Of a DNA stretch of 64,000 nucleotides, positions 7,041 through 14,558 are shown one piece after another; the stretch's first letter is position 1, and each line of letters starts with the position of its first letter. Below the pieces are notes generated by a model. That model saw only the letters and a list, made by a program, of their open reading frames with translations. It was not told the origin of the DNA and searched no databases. This stretch comes from Thermoactinomyces sp. DSM 45892 (GTDB lineage: Bacteria > Bacillota > Bacilli > Thermoactinomycetales > Thermoactinomycetaceae): positions 62,001-126,000 of the forward strand of contig NZ_FNPL01000001.1 in the NCBI RefSeq assembly GCF_900107305.1. Direction: 5' to 3'. Position numbers and translations under genes: made by a program.

Positions 7041-7661
7041 CTAGACTGCTATTGTTGTAAATCTAGGCAAGCCGCTTCTTCTTAAGGCCTCCTCACTTGC
7101 ATGACATCGAATTGTGATACTATTTTCATCCATTTCTCGAAGTGTAATTACAGTAAATCTTTCATTTAATGCCTTTTTATACATATCATCTATCTTTCGA
7201 TATGCTTCTCTTCGTCGAGATGCTAATTCATGGTTCACATCAAAATTATCAATTAGGTCATACTTATCCCGTTCCCTGTAGACATCGTAGCCATAGAACT
7301 CATCCAGCACTTCAACAGAATCAAACTGGCAATTTACAACTTCATTGATCCATTCTGTAATGCTTGCTTTTGTATAATCCAATTTATAGATTTTATCAAA
7401 GTTCCTCTCTACTTCATGGCACTGTTTAAGACCTTCAACAACATCACCAATCTTATATAAGTGTGGTACAGATAAAGCCCTTGCTTGATCTTTTATCTCC
7501 TTATAACTATTTTTCTTGTAACGAGGAGTTGCACTTAATTCCACATAATATGCAATCCCGTCCAGATTAGAAAATGCAGTACGAATTCGGTAGTTTCTCA
7601 AATCTCCTACCACTTCAGATGAAAATGGGTTTCCAACACCTTCAAAGTATAAGATTCTCAT
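7041..7661 (-). CDS. Hypothetical early phage protein
   Basis: A 206-aa soluble protein with start MRILYFEGVGNPFSSEVVGDL, behind a clear AAAAGGAG site. I see a mixed alpha/beta N-terminal half, a central helical region and a C-terminal beta stretch (RFTVITLREMDENSITIRC). I recognise no catalytic motif. It is in the early minus-strand operon that begins at the element near 8884. A host-takeover or replication accessory role is possible, but nothing in the sequence shows it. Confidence 0.6.
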   Translation of the reverse strand: MRILYFEGVGNPFSSEVVGDLRNYRIRTAFSNLDGIAYYVELSATPRYKKNSYKEIKDQARALSVPHLYKIGDVVEGLKQCHEVERNFDKIYKLDYTKASITEWINEVVNCQFDSVEVLDEFYGYDVYRERDKYDLIDNFDVNHELASRRREAYRKIDDMYKKALNERFTVITLREMDENSITIRCHASEEALRRSGLPRFTTIAV

Positions 7662-7856
7662 TTGTCACAGCTCCTTTTATTAAAATGTCATTTCTTAAGA
7701 GGGTCATGTACACGTTGTTTTGTACCATGACTCTATCATCCGACCATTCTTGTTCGTAATCTCATATTTTGCCTCACCTCCCTATGTAGTAAATGCGACC
7801 GAACACTGCTATTCTTCTAAAGCTCTTCCAGAGTGCAACTGTATAAAAATGCTCTT

Positions 7857-8165
7857 TTATTCATCTCTTCGTATCAATTCGCCTTCATATGATACATCTT
7901 CCAGACGTTCAAACTGTTTGATCTGAAAGTAAATACTTTTATCCTTAAAGCCTTGTTTGCCATAATGTTTTTGTATGTGTTCCGACAAAACACGGTATTT
8001 CTCAGGGATTTTTGTGTATAGAGAAAGTTTTTTGTCTAACTCGCCTTCCACATCTGTTAGCACTATCTGTTGCGAACCTATAACAACGTACTGTTCTTTG
8101 CTCCAGTCAAGAAAAGATGCAGAATCATAAAACGTAACATCATAATCAACTAGAAACTTTGGCAT
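7857..8165 (-). CDS. Hypothetical early phage protein
   Basis: A 102-aa protein starting MPKFLVDYDVTFYDSASFLDW after AGAGGGGG. It has the charged, beta/alpha composition of small phage early proteins and no recognised motif. Same operon and strand as its neighbours. The 195-bp gap after it, before the gene at 7661, holds only short open frames interrupted by stops. Confidence 0.6.
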   Translation of the reverse strand: MPKFLVDYDVTFYDSASFLDWSKEQYVVIGSQQIVLTDVEGELDKKLSLYTKIPEKYRVLSEHIQKHYGKQGFKDKSIYFQIKQFERLEDVSYEGELIRRDE

Positions 8166-8261
8166 ATGTTAGTCCCCCTCTGGATACATCTGCTTTTTTA
8201 ATCATCTTTGTTCCTGTGTGCATTTCATCGCCATTTAAATCATTTTTTGAAGAGAGAGGAG

Positions 8262-8837
8262 TTAGTCCCTCTCATATAAATCGATCCCTTCTTCATCTTC
8301 ATCTTTGAATAAAATATATAAACTGCTTGGACGGTTTGGATTTGATATAAAAGCACCTAAATCTGGAAAGAGTTTAAAAGGATTCCCCTCTATAAATAGA
8401 CTTTCATAACTTTCAGAGTCAAAACTCTCAACCCTTATTGACATATAGTCCTCCAAGTTTATACTTTCGGCTCTCTCTCGTGTTACTGGAACCACAGTGT
8501 ATTTTAGATTACGCAAAACATCATGCGCTTCCTCATCAGTTAACGAAATGCTTCTCCCTTCGTCGTCATGCTTACAGATAATTAGCGTTCCAGCTAGAAC
8601 ATCCTTTCCCATAAGCAATTCTCCCCGATGCTTTTTAAAAGACACTAACCAACAGTTTGGGTCAAGACTATCAAGTTTCCCTTCTTCATTGATCCAGAGA
8701 TCGTACCCGTTGGGTAACTCAACTACTTCTACAAGCCCTTCTACTGTTTCTTGCAGAAATTTCAAACCCACTTCCTCACGGTCTAGCTCAACAACTTGAT
8801 ACTCTTCGAACGGATTTTTGATTATCACTTTACCCAT
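8262..8837 (-). CDS. DUF3846-like phage protein, first gene of the early minus operon
   Basis: A 191-aa protein. The segment VVELPNGYDLWINEEGKLDS and the later GTLIICKHDDEG match the pattern I associate with DUF3846, a family common on phages and plasmids and often near antirestriction genes; its function is unknown. There are no membrane segments. The start is the ATG at 8837 following the leader of the repeat-bearing promoter at 8860-8889, so it is the first gene of a co-directional early set down to 4448. Confidence 0.65.
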   Translation of the reverse strand: MGKVIIKNPFEEYQVVELDREEVGLKFLQETVEGLVEVVELPNGYDLWINEEGKLDSLDPNCWLVSFKKHRGELLMGKDVLAGTLIICKHDDEGRSISLTDEEAHDVLRNLKYTVVPVTRERAESINLEDYMSIRVESFDSESYESLFIEGNPFKLFPDLGAFISNPNRPSSLYILFKDEDEEGIDLYERD

Positions 8838-8859
8838 AACAACAACCCCGATCTATATA

Positions 8860-8889
8860 ATAATATACAACTTATTTTATGTACTTGTT
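8860..8889 (-). promoter_or_regulatory. Repeat element AAGTACATAAAATAAG at the early minus-operon promoter
   Basis: Minus strand: AAGTACATAAAATAAG (8886-8871), then TTGTATATTATTATATAG, where TATATT or TATTAT can serve as the -10 box. The -35 position is weak (AAACAA). It lies 25-50 bp upstream of the DUF3846-like gene, as expected for its promoter/operator. Confidence 0.6.
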
Positions 8890-8993
8890 TAGTATATTAA
8901 ACTCTCAATCAACTATTGTCAATATGTTTGTATAAATATTTTTATTCTAACTATTGATAGGGACACGGAACAATAGGGGGAGACTGTTTTCGA

Positions 8994-9136
8994 TGAACAC
9001 TACTTATCCATTTTTTGATTCAGTTTTGGGCGTATTAGATGATATAACTGCAAATATTCGATCTTACATGACATCTATCCTAATACAGATAAGACTATCC
9101 ATCATTCCGATCTATTCAATTATCAATCTTCCATAG
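8994..9136 (+). CDS. Possible 47-aa hydrophobic peptide
   Basis: A short plus-strand frame with GGGGGAG 10 bases before the ATG and a terminator 30 bp after the stop. The peptide begins MNTTYPFFDSVLG and has a C-terminal hydrophobic, proline-broken stretch (SILIQIRLSIIPIYSI). It is divergent from the early minus operon. It could be a membrane peptide such as a type I toxin, since SPbeta carries such genes, but it lacks the usual long single helix with a lysine tail. Coding status is uncertain. Confidence 0.3.
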
Positions 9137-9166
9137 CCTTGGTAATGTGAGAAAGATAGAATAAAA

Positions 9167-9198
9167 AAACATGTATAGAATAAGCCCTATACATGTTT
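9167..9198 (+). terminator. Rho-independent terminator
   Basis: AAACATGTATAG (9167-9178) and CTATACATGTTT (9187-9198) form a perfect 12-bp stem with an 8-base loop, followed by TTATTT. A-rich sequence on the other side means it may work in both directions. Confidence 0.75.
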
Positions 9199-9611
9199 TT
9201 ATTTAATAATCCACCCCTCTACAAATTAACGACATTTGAATGATGCAAATTAATATTGCGGCATCACACTAGCTATTAATAGATAGGTTGACTTATTTCA
9301 TGAAACACCTAGACATTGACCGTCATAATCACTAAGCACACCAGCATTATCCCTTTTCATCTTCTACTACCAATTTCCTTTGTCAACTCCACACTTTATT
9401 GACTCTCTCGAATTTACTACCATCTCTCTTTTTGAACACATAATAGACTTAGCAACTTTTACAGAAACCTGTTAATTATATTAATTATAGATTTCCTACA
9501 TTTAACCTATGCGGTTATACATGTTTCAAACTCATGGGACCCACGAATATATGAGATTATTCAATATTCAATTTAATTATATAAAATAGTTAATTTCTTT
9601 ATATAAATATA
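9199..9611. other. Gene-free stretch of about 400 bp
   Basis: No credible reading frame on either strand and no strong repeat. AT content rises toward the promoter at 9612. It separates the possible small peptide gene from the ardA operon. Confidence 0.4.
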
Positions 9612-9640
9612 TTGACAAGAGAAATTAGAGAGTCTAACAT
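9612..9640 (+). promoter_or_regulatory. Sigma-A promoter of the ardA operon
   Basis: TTGACA (9612-9617), 17-base spacer, TAACAT (9635-9640). The predicted start of transcription is near 9647, directly at the repeat element that follows. The first gene starts at 9701. Confidence 0.6.
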
Positions 9641-9647
9641 AATAATT

Positions 9648-9682
9648 AAAGTACATAAAATAAATCGTATATCTAAATGTAC
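9648..9682 (+). promoter_or_regulatory. Operator-like repeat element AAAGTACATAAAATAAAT at the ardA transcription start
   Basis: The phage repeat lies just downstream of a complete -35/-10 pair, over the likely transcription start, and an inverted GTAC follows at 9679-9682. Because the promoter boxes here are outside the element, it is better explained as a protein-binding operator than as part of the promoter. Confidence 0.6.
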
Positions 9683-9700
9683 TATTTGGAGGGAAGAAAA

Positions 9701-10096
9701 ATGAACCGTGATAGGTCCTATATTGAGATTTTTAAGGATGTTGAGTATTTTCATCCTGACAATGGATGCGGTTATTACTACTGTGAAATATCAAAGAAGA
9801 TCAAGCAAGACTCTTCTAAATGGTTAGTGTATACAGATAGTAAAGTTCAGCGCTTAAACAAAAGTGAATTAGAAGCATTTCACTTGCCTGTTAGGATCGA
9901 GCAATGGAGCCTATCCGAAGATAAAAAGCATCTTGTTTATAGCCGTTTGGAAAACATGGAGGGTTTCGAGACCGAACCGACAAGAGACAGAACCCTGTAT
10001 CTAGCTACGTATTTGTTGTATTTGTCCCGAGTCACTTATTTTAGTACCAACGATTACAAAGATCTGCTAAACAATCAACCTATAGAGGAGAAATGA
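9701..10096 (+). CDS. Hypothetical protein in the ardA operon
   Basis: A 131-aa soluble protein starting MNRDRSYIEIFKDVEYFHPD. TTGGAGGGA just upstream decides the ATG at 9701; the frame is open to 9677. I recognise no motif. It is followed after 3 bases by ardA, so the two are co-translated from the operator-bearing promoter. A role alongside ArdA in evading host defence is suggested only by the shared operon. Confidence 0.65.
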   Translation: MNRDRSYIEIFKDVEYFHPDNGCGYYYCEISKKIKQDSSKWLVYTDSKVQRLNKSELEAFHLPVRIEQWSLSEDKKHLVYSRLENMEGFETEPTRDRTLYLATYLLYLSRVTYFSTNDYKDLLNNQPIEEK

Positions 10097-10099
10097 TAT

Positions 10100-10660
10100 A
10101 TGGATACAGATATCAATATCTACATTGCCAATTTAGGAAAATACAGCGAGGGGGAACTGGTCGGCGAATGGGTAGAGCTACCAGTTGATGACAATTTTCA
10201 AGAAGTGTTTTGTAAAATCGGTTTAGGCTATCTGGATGATAGTGGAGATTACCACCATGGATTAGAGGTAAACGGCGTTTGTTATGAAGAGTTTGCAATA
10301 CATGATTATGAAGCACCCTTTAGAATCGAAGAGTACGAGAGTATATATAAGCTTAACGACATTGCCGAAAAGTTGGACGAGCTGGAAGAGGAAGAAAAGA
10401 AGGTTGCTATTATCCTAATGGATGATATTGGTCTTACGATAGATCAAGCTGTTGACGATGTTAAGGACTACAATTATCGATTGTGGAATGAGGATAGCAT
10501 GAGTGACATTGCTTGTGCATGGCATGAAGAGTGTGGAAGCTTTGATGACAACAATCCTTTATCTTGGTATATTGATTGGGAGAGAGTCGGACGAGATATG
10601 GAGATGGATGGGACGTTCATTGAAATTGAAAGTGGTTTGTGGCTGGAATATTTCAACTAG
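10100..10660 (+). CDS. ardA: Antirestriction protein ArdA
   Basis: A 186-aa acidic protein matching ArdA along its length: IYIANLGKYSEGELVGEWV at the N-terminus, FAIHDYEAPFRIEEYESIY, and a C-terminal WYIDWERVGRDMEMDGTFI. ArdA proteins mimic the shape and charge of about 40 bp of DNA and block type I restriction-modification enzymes in the cytoplasm. The many Asp/Glu residues (LDELEEEEKK, DSMSD) fit DNA mimicry. It is second in a two-gene operon whose promoter has the phage repeat at its transcription start, so it would be expressed on entry or induction. Length is normal for the family. Confidence 0.92.
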   Translation: MDTDINIYIANLGKYSEGELVGEWVELPVDDNFQEVFCKIGLGYLDDSGDYHHGLEVNGVCYEEFAIHDYEAPFRIEEYESIYKLNDIAEKLDELEEEEKKVAIILMDDIGLTIDQAVDDVKDYNYRLWNEDSMSDIACAWHEECGSFDDNNPLSWYIDWERVGRDMEMDGTFIEIESGLWLEYFN

Positions 10661-10685
10661 CTTAAAATAATGACAATTATATCTA

Positions 10686-10718
10686 AGTTAAAAGGTGTCC
10701 TATGGATGCCTTTTAACT
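10686..10718 (+). terminator. Hairpin after ardA
   Basis: AGTTAAAAGG and CCTTTTAACT form a 10-bp stem with a 13-base loop, about 25 bp after the ardA stop. The following bases (GTGTATATAG) are not a strong T-tract, so termination may be partial. Confidence 0.5.
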
Positions 10719-10952
10719 GTGTATATAGTAGTTATATAGATTGGGTTATATTGGTGGTGGTGACAATGTTGGTGACTTACAGTTTTTGGAACTTGTTATA
10801 TTAAATAGATCGTGTGTGTCTCCTTGTTGTGAAACAGCTAGTAACAATATCCAAACTATGGAAATCAACAAATACCCCTTTGACCGTCACCCGTCTCATT
10901 CACTCCAAAACTCCCCCTCCCCTATACCCTCCTTTCGATCTCATTTATTCCT
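10719..10952. other. Gene-free stretch between hairpins
   Basis: A 74-codon open frame exists here (10741-10965), but it is rich in Cys, Ser and Pro with no ribosome binding site, and it runs into a terminator. I see no supported gene. Confidence 0.4.
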
Positions 10953-10990
10953 AAGTACCCTATAATGTACGTTATAGGGGTACTTTTTGA
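10953..10990 (+). terminator. Rho-independent terminator
   Basis: AAGTACCCTATAA (10953-10965) pairs with TTATAGGGGTACTT (10972-10985) with one bulged G, followed by TTTGACC. Confidence 0.65.
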
Positions 10991-11334
10991 CCTTTTCAAA
11001 TGACCGATTCGGCAGAGGACAGGGGAGCTGTACCACTCCCACACCCTATTATCAAATCGAGGTCTCAGATCTAAAAATCATTTTTCTATTATCCTATAAA
11101 TGGTAATTAACCTCTTAATCGCACGTTTTCTCGCACGAGAAAGCATTCTCTATTGAGACATTTGTGACGCACTTATTTGATCTAATATATTATCTATTGC
11201 TTAATTTTTACGATCATAACTCCCTTTATAGACATACTTCTTTCGTGCGAATCTATCTATTTTTCTGGATTATCTATTTAAACTCCCCTCTATCAACATA
11301 CTTACAGAGAGCTATTCTGTGCCTTTCACAACAT
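10991..11334. other. Gene-free stretch with a small TTTCTCG/CGAGAAA inverted repeat
   Basis: No supported gene on either strand. Near 11125-11143 there is a short perfect inverted repeat, TTTCTCG-CA-CGAGAAA. The rest is AT-rich and unremarkable. A small RNA cannot be excluded. Confidence 0.35.
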
Positions 11335-11382
11335 GAAAAAAAGCAAGGATCTCTATTATTGGAGTATCCCTTGCTTTTTTAT
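11335..11382 (-). terminator. Terminator after the YIP1-family gene
   Basis: AAAAAAGCAAGG and CCTTGCTTTTTT form a stem around a 20-base loop, with T-runs on both strands, so it can act in both directions. It lies 17 bp past the stop of the YIP1-family gene. Confidence 0.75.
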
Positions 11383-11398
11383 TTATATAGACTACACA

Positions 11399-12019
11399 CT
11401 ACAATGTACTAACTAATCCTGTACAAACAGCCGATATCATCCAAAATAGAATGGCAATGATCCATGACTTCTTAGGCGATAGATTGGTTAAGGTCGCTAG
11501 ACCCATTGCAAAGAGAGTGGTAAACCATATTTCGAATAGATCAACACAGCTTAGAACCCCTGCCCAGAAGCCCTTAACAGGGAGCATACTGGCAAAACTG
11601 GTATAGTGTACCTCTGGATTAGTTCGGAATAGAAACGTAAGTAAAAGGCTCCCTATTAGACCCAATAGCGAAATAAACCAGAGATTCATATTTAGCGAGA
11701 ATGAATGCTTAAATGAGATGTTTCCACCAAATAGCTTGACGATCCCTTGCGTAATCCATGACATGATCATGATTGATAAGACAATGAACACATACATAAT
11801 CATGAAAACGAATAAGGCCAACACTCCAACGAGTGCGATATGCACTCCAGAATTGCCTGCAAATGTGAAGAATGAAGGCTCATCTAGAAAAACGTATACC
11901 ACCATAGTCAGAAGAGACAATACTGTTAATGGAATCCAAGCAATAGCGGGGTTGCTCTTCATCGCCTCAAATTGTTCTTTCGGTTTTGTGATAAGTCCGA
12001 TTAAAGATGGTTTTTTCAA
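11399..12019 (-). CDS. YIP1-family integral membrane protein
   Basis: A 206-aa protein with about five hydrophobic helices. The start SLIGLITKPKEQFEAMKSNPA is typical of bacterial YIP1-family proteins: a short amphipathic opening before the first membrane segment. It acts in the cytoplasmic membrane; the molecular role of the bacterial family is not established. The start is a TTG at 12019 behind TTGAGGAA. It follows two very short frames with excellent ribosome binding sites and may be translated from their transcript. It looks like a host-type gene, not a virion or phage-replication gene. Confidence 0.75.
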   Translation of the reverse strand: MKKPSLIGLITKPKEQFEAMKSNPAIAWIPLTVLSLLTMVVYVFLDEPSFFTFAGNSGVHIALVGVLALFVFMIMYVFIVLSIMIMSWITQGIVKLFGGNISFKHSFSLNMNLWFISLLGLIGSLLLTFLFRTNPEVHYTSFASMLPVKGFWAGVLSCVDLFEIWFTTLFAMGLATLTNLSPKKSWIIAILFWMISAVCTGLVSTL

Positions 12020-12087
12020 GTATATTCCTCAATTTCTCTGTTTTATATGTAAAGGTTGCCTACGTCGATTAGGCAACTCGAAAGCTG

Positions 12088-12213
12088 TTATCTCATTGTC
12101 TGGCGAACGATCTCCTCAACCAAGTCCTTCGAATGAGACACAGGTTTAGATGTTTTCTGTATGATAAAATCCCCACTGCTGAAATACGATAGCAATTTCT
12201 CTAACAAATTCAT
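12088..12213 (-). CDS. 41-aa peptide gene upstream of the YIP1-family gene
   Basis: A 41-codon frame starting MNLLEKLLSYFSSGDF after CGGAGGAATTTTT, an almost ideal site. It has an amphipathic N-terminal helix and a charged C-terminal half (HSKDLVEEIVRQTMR). Its ATG overlaps the stop of a 22-codon frame (ATGA), the arrangement used for translational coupling, and the YIP1-family gene starts 69 bp downstream. There is no secretion signal. Function is unknown; it could be a small partner of the membrane protein. Confidence 0.5.
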   Translation of the reverse strand: MNLLEKLLSYFSSGDFIIQKTSKPVSHSKDLVEEIVRQTMR

Positions 12214-12278
12214 AAAAATTCCTCCGAAATGTTGTAATAAGCCTTTCCACGATAAACAATACGATCTAAATATTGCAT
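12210..12278 (-). CDS. 22-aa peptide gene, coupled to the next frame
   Basis: A 22-codon frame starting MQYLDRIVYRGKAYYN with AAGGAGG 11 bases upstream. Its TGA overlaps the following ATG. It could be a real micro-peptide or a leader that couples translation to the 41-aa gene. An upstream near-palindrome (TTCCTTT...AAAGGGAA, about 12326-12349) may be the operator or promoter region. Confidence 0.4.
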   Translation of the reverse strand: MQYLDRIVYRGKAYYNISEEFL

Positions 12279-12403
12279 GATAGCCACAACCTCCTTATTT
12301 GTTTGATGTGCTTACGTCTTATAGATTCCCTTTTTAATATAAAGGAAACTTTTTAGTATATTAAATGTATTATGATAGTTGCTCTTCGATTCCCATAAGG
12401 AAA

Positions 12404-12436
12404 GGGACCTCCGAATGTATCAAGGAAGGTCCCCTC
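12404..12436 (-). terminator. Terminator of the secreted beta-propeller gene
   Basis: GGGACCTCC (12404-12412) pairs with GGAAGGTCCC (12424-12433). On the minus strand the stem is followed by TTTCCTTAT. It lies about 10 bp past the stop at 12446. Confidence 0.7.
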
Positions 12437-12445
12437 TATATGTGG

Positions 12446-13378
12446 CTATTTGATCCAGCGAAGTGGCTCTATTCCCTTTTGATTCGGCTTATCAATCTTT
12501 TGAATATGGGTTCCGTCTGCATTCATGGTGTAAAAAGGTGTGGATTGAAAAGAATTTCTCATATCGGAGAACAAGATACCTGATCCATCATTGGACCATA
12601 AGGGACAATAGGCAAATTCATCAAAGTCTTTCGTTAGATTCTGCTCAATTCCATCTAGTAGACTTTTCATATAGATATCCGATTGGGTGTCTCCATTTTC
12701 TGAGAAGCTTCTGGCAAACACAATCTTACTTCCATCAGGTGAAAGGGATGGACTTGTATCATCTTGCCCCATTAGGATATCCCTTGGTTCACTAGAACCA
12801 TCGGTTTTCAACAAATTGAAATGTCTAGTTGAGGTCTCCCCTTGTCCGAGCCAAGTTGCGTACAGTACTTGAGATCCATCAAAATTACTCGTTGCGTCTG
12901 ATTCATTGTCTAGAGTATGAGTGAGTCTGCGTTCTCCTGTTCCATCAGTGTTGATGAGAAAGACATCATCTGAGTGAGTGTCATCGCAGAAGCGAATAAA
13001 TACGATCTTTTTTCCGTTCCCTGAATACTTAGCAAAGAGCCCTTTTGTCAAGACCTTTGGTCTTGTTCCATTCGTGTTCGATAGAATGATATTGTTATTT
13101 TCAAAAGGCGATACATATTGATTCTGTAATACCTTTTTCCCATCTGGAGATACGTCCCATATCCGATCTAACTTAGGACTGAGTGTGCGTCCTCCACTCC
13201 CATCAGGATTAGCTACATTGAGAAAATAGCGAAAGATCGGCTCGTGATTCACCGTTCCATCTTGGATCATGTGCGAGTAATAGACTTTTCCATCTCCAGT
13301 AGGCGGTGAAGCAAATGTATTGGCAGGAGCCAAAATGAGCAAGCAATTAATGATACAGATTGTCAAAATTCGTTTCAT
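12446..13378 (-). CDS. Secreted TolB/WD40-like beta-propeller protein
   Basis: About 310 aa. The N-terminus is a signal peptide (MKRILTICIINCLLILAPA, with cleavage likely after TFA). The rest is built of repeats of the PD40/TolB type: NPDGSGGRTLS, SPDGKKVLQN, NTDGTGERRLT, SPDGSKIVFAR, SNDGSGILFSD, NADGTHIQKI. Such proteins sit outside the membrane and usually bind other proteins or glycans. I chose the ATG at 13378 because TTGGAGG lies 6 bases upstream; four codons further up have no site. A second secreted propeller with different repeats is at 58604, so the two are not copies of each other. Confidence 0.75.
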   Translation of the reverse strand: MKRILTICIINCLLILAPANTFASPPTGDGKVYYSHMIQDGTVNHEPIFRYFLNVANPDGSGGRTLSPKLDRIWDVSPDGKKVLQNQYVSPFENNNIILSNTNGTRPKVLTKGLFAKYSGNGKKIVFIRFCDDTHSDDVFLINTDGTGERRLTHTLDNESDATSNFDGSQVLYATWLGQGETSTRHFNLLKTDGSSEPRDILMGQDDTSPSLSPDGSKIVFARSFSENGDTQSDIYMKSLLDGIEQNLTKDFDEFAYCPLWSNDGSGILFSDMRNSFQSTPFYTMNADGTHIQKIDKPNQKGIEPLRWIK

Positions 13379-13733
13379 ATAGACCTCCAATGTTGTCGAA
13401 TGATAGATCCATTATATCATATTATTATGAATAGAAAAATTTAAATACAGAATGAAATATAGTCATTTTGCGAACCCCTCTTCCTTGCTTTCGGATAAGG
13501 AGATACCATTTCCATCTCCAATTTAACATCTAAATGTGGCATGAAGCTGGAACTACATAATTATCTCCCTTCACTTGGCTAAACCTCTCTTCAACAGATT
13601 GCATAAGGGATTCTATAAGAAAAGCTCATTTCATCACGCTCCCTATCTTATACACATTCTCAGATATTATTAAATATTAACATAAATATATTCAGATATA
13701 TAATGATATGATAATTTTTATTATAAATATTTA
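13379..13733. other. Gene-free stretch, AT-rich toward the right
   Basis: No supported gene. The left half holds the upstream region of the minus-strand propeller gene; the right half is very AT-rich and leads into the promoter at 13734. Confidence 0.4.
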
Positions 13734-13763
13734 TTGATTTTTTAGTTATATTTATCGTAATAT
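13734..13763 (+). promoter_or_regulatory. Possible sigma-A promoter for two membrane-protein genes
   Basis: TTGATT (13734-13739), 18-base spacer, TAATAT (13758-13763), followed by a purine-rich leader with AAAAAGGGGAG at 13776-13786. The surrounding AT-rich DNA makes chance matches likely. Confidence 0.4.
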
Positions 13764-13807
13764 AGTGACTATAAACAAAAAGGGGAGTGGGTGGTTGACG
13801 ACCAAGA

Positions 13808-14236
13808 TTGGCAGTGAGTGTTTACTTGGTACAACTGACAGATTTTATAGAAAGGGTGAGGATAATCCGTATTCAACGAAGTCTTATGTATATGGGAATT
13901 ATTCTGCTTGTCATAGTGAGCTCTTTGCATATTAGACAATATTTGAAGTTAGGATCATCTTCGGATCTACATCTCTTGTTTGTCTGTTACTATCTTGTTA
14001 TATTACTATCACTCACTACACTTTATATCGAAAGTAAATACAAGCATTTGCTAGTATATCTAATGCCAATTCCTCCATCATTTTTATTTCTGGGATTAAT
14101 GGACCCACATGGTCTATATCCCATGATCAGTGTAGCGGCTATGTGGCTTATCGCATTTGTAGTTCACATGATTTGGTTGATGGTTTGCTTTTTTACAAAG
14201 GAAAATATAGAAAAGCGGTCGAGAAATCTAAGTTAG
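13808..14236 (+). CDS. Small integral membrane protein
   Basis: 142 aa with four hydrophobic segments (SLMYMGIILLVIVSSLHI; HLLFVCYYLVILLSLTTLY; LLVYLMPIPPSFLFLGLM; MISVAAMWLIAFVVHMIWL) and a basic tail. Unknown function. The start is unsure: TTG at 13808 is 20 bases after AGGGGAG, and an in-frame stop at 13796 rules out anything earlier. It is followed by a second membrane gene 17 bp downstream. Confidence 0.5.
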   Translation: MAVSVYLVQLTDFIERVRIIRIQRSLMYMGIILLVIVSSLHIRQYLKLGSSSDLHLLFVCYYLVILLSLTTLYIESKYKHLLVYLMPIPPSFLFLGLMDPHGLYPMISVAAMWLIAFVVHMIWLMVCFFTKENIEKRSRNLS

Positions 14237-14253
14237 TATGGGAGTTATTTATA

Positions 14254-14532
14254 GTGAAAATTCAAAAGTGGCTCTATAGAATAGGGCTTGCTGTCATGGC
14301 TATAGGTTTCATGGCGGGTCTATTATTAGCAAACGTATCTGTTGTGACACCAAGTCAAGTATTCCCAGAATTGGGTCCCACAACAAAATCCACGTTTGTA
14401 TGGTCTATAGCCCTTATGTGGTGGATCGGATCAGCCGTGGGTGGAGGGATTTTGCTAGGGTTATCCCAAATGATCGAAAACCAACTTGCTCAAACCGACG
14501 AGTTACGAAAAAGTCGAAGCCGATCCTTCTAG
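14254..14532 (+). CDS. Small membrane protein with two hydrophobic helices
   Basis: About 92 aa starting at GTG 14254 (ATGGGAG upstream). It has hydrophobic segments IGLAVMAIGFMAGLLLANVSVV and SIALMWWIGSAVGGGILLGLS, then a charged tail. The frame is open to 14143, but that start lies inside the previous gene and has no site. It forms an operon with the previous membrane protein and ends at a terminator. Function unknown; the composition is host-like. Confidence 0.5.
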   Translation: MKIQKWLYRIGLAVMAIGFMAGLLLANVSVVTPSQVFPELGPTTKSTFVWSIALMWWIGSAVGGGILLGLSQMIENQLAQTDELRKSRSRSF

Positions 14533-14551
14533 GGGTCGGCTTATTCTATTT
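14518..14551 (+). terminator. Terminator of the membrane-protein operon
   Basis: AGCCGATCC (14518-14526) pairs with GGGTCGGCT (14533-14541) with one imperfect pair, followed by TATTCTATTT. It overlaps the end of the upstream gene. Confidence 0.65.
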
Positions 14552-14558
14552 CACTGTT

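Noticed and set aside
7690-7790. Short minus-strand frame that could begin with Ala-Lys-Tyr-Glu if one base were added at its start
   Set aside because: GGGAGG is present but no in-frame start codon; it needs an assumed deletion with no family to support it.
9199-9611. Arbitrium-type peptide and receptor genes as in some SPbeta-like phages
   Set aside because: No TPR-type receptor of about 380 aa and no short secreted pre-peptide next to one is present in the window.
10741-10965. 74-codon plus-strand frame after ardA
   Set aside because: No ribosome binding site, odd Cys/Ser/Pro-rich content, and it runs into a terminator stem.
11718-12149. 143-aa plus-strand frame opposite the YIP1-family gene
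   Set aside because: It is antisense to a protein with clear membrane segments and a good start; its composition is that of a shadow frame.
12463-12795. 110-aa plus-strand frame opposite the secreted propeller
   Set aside because: Antisense to a gene with a signal peptide and regular propeller repeats; no start signals.
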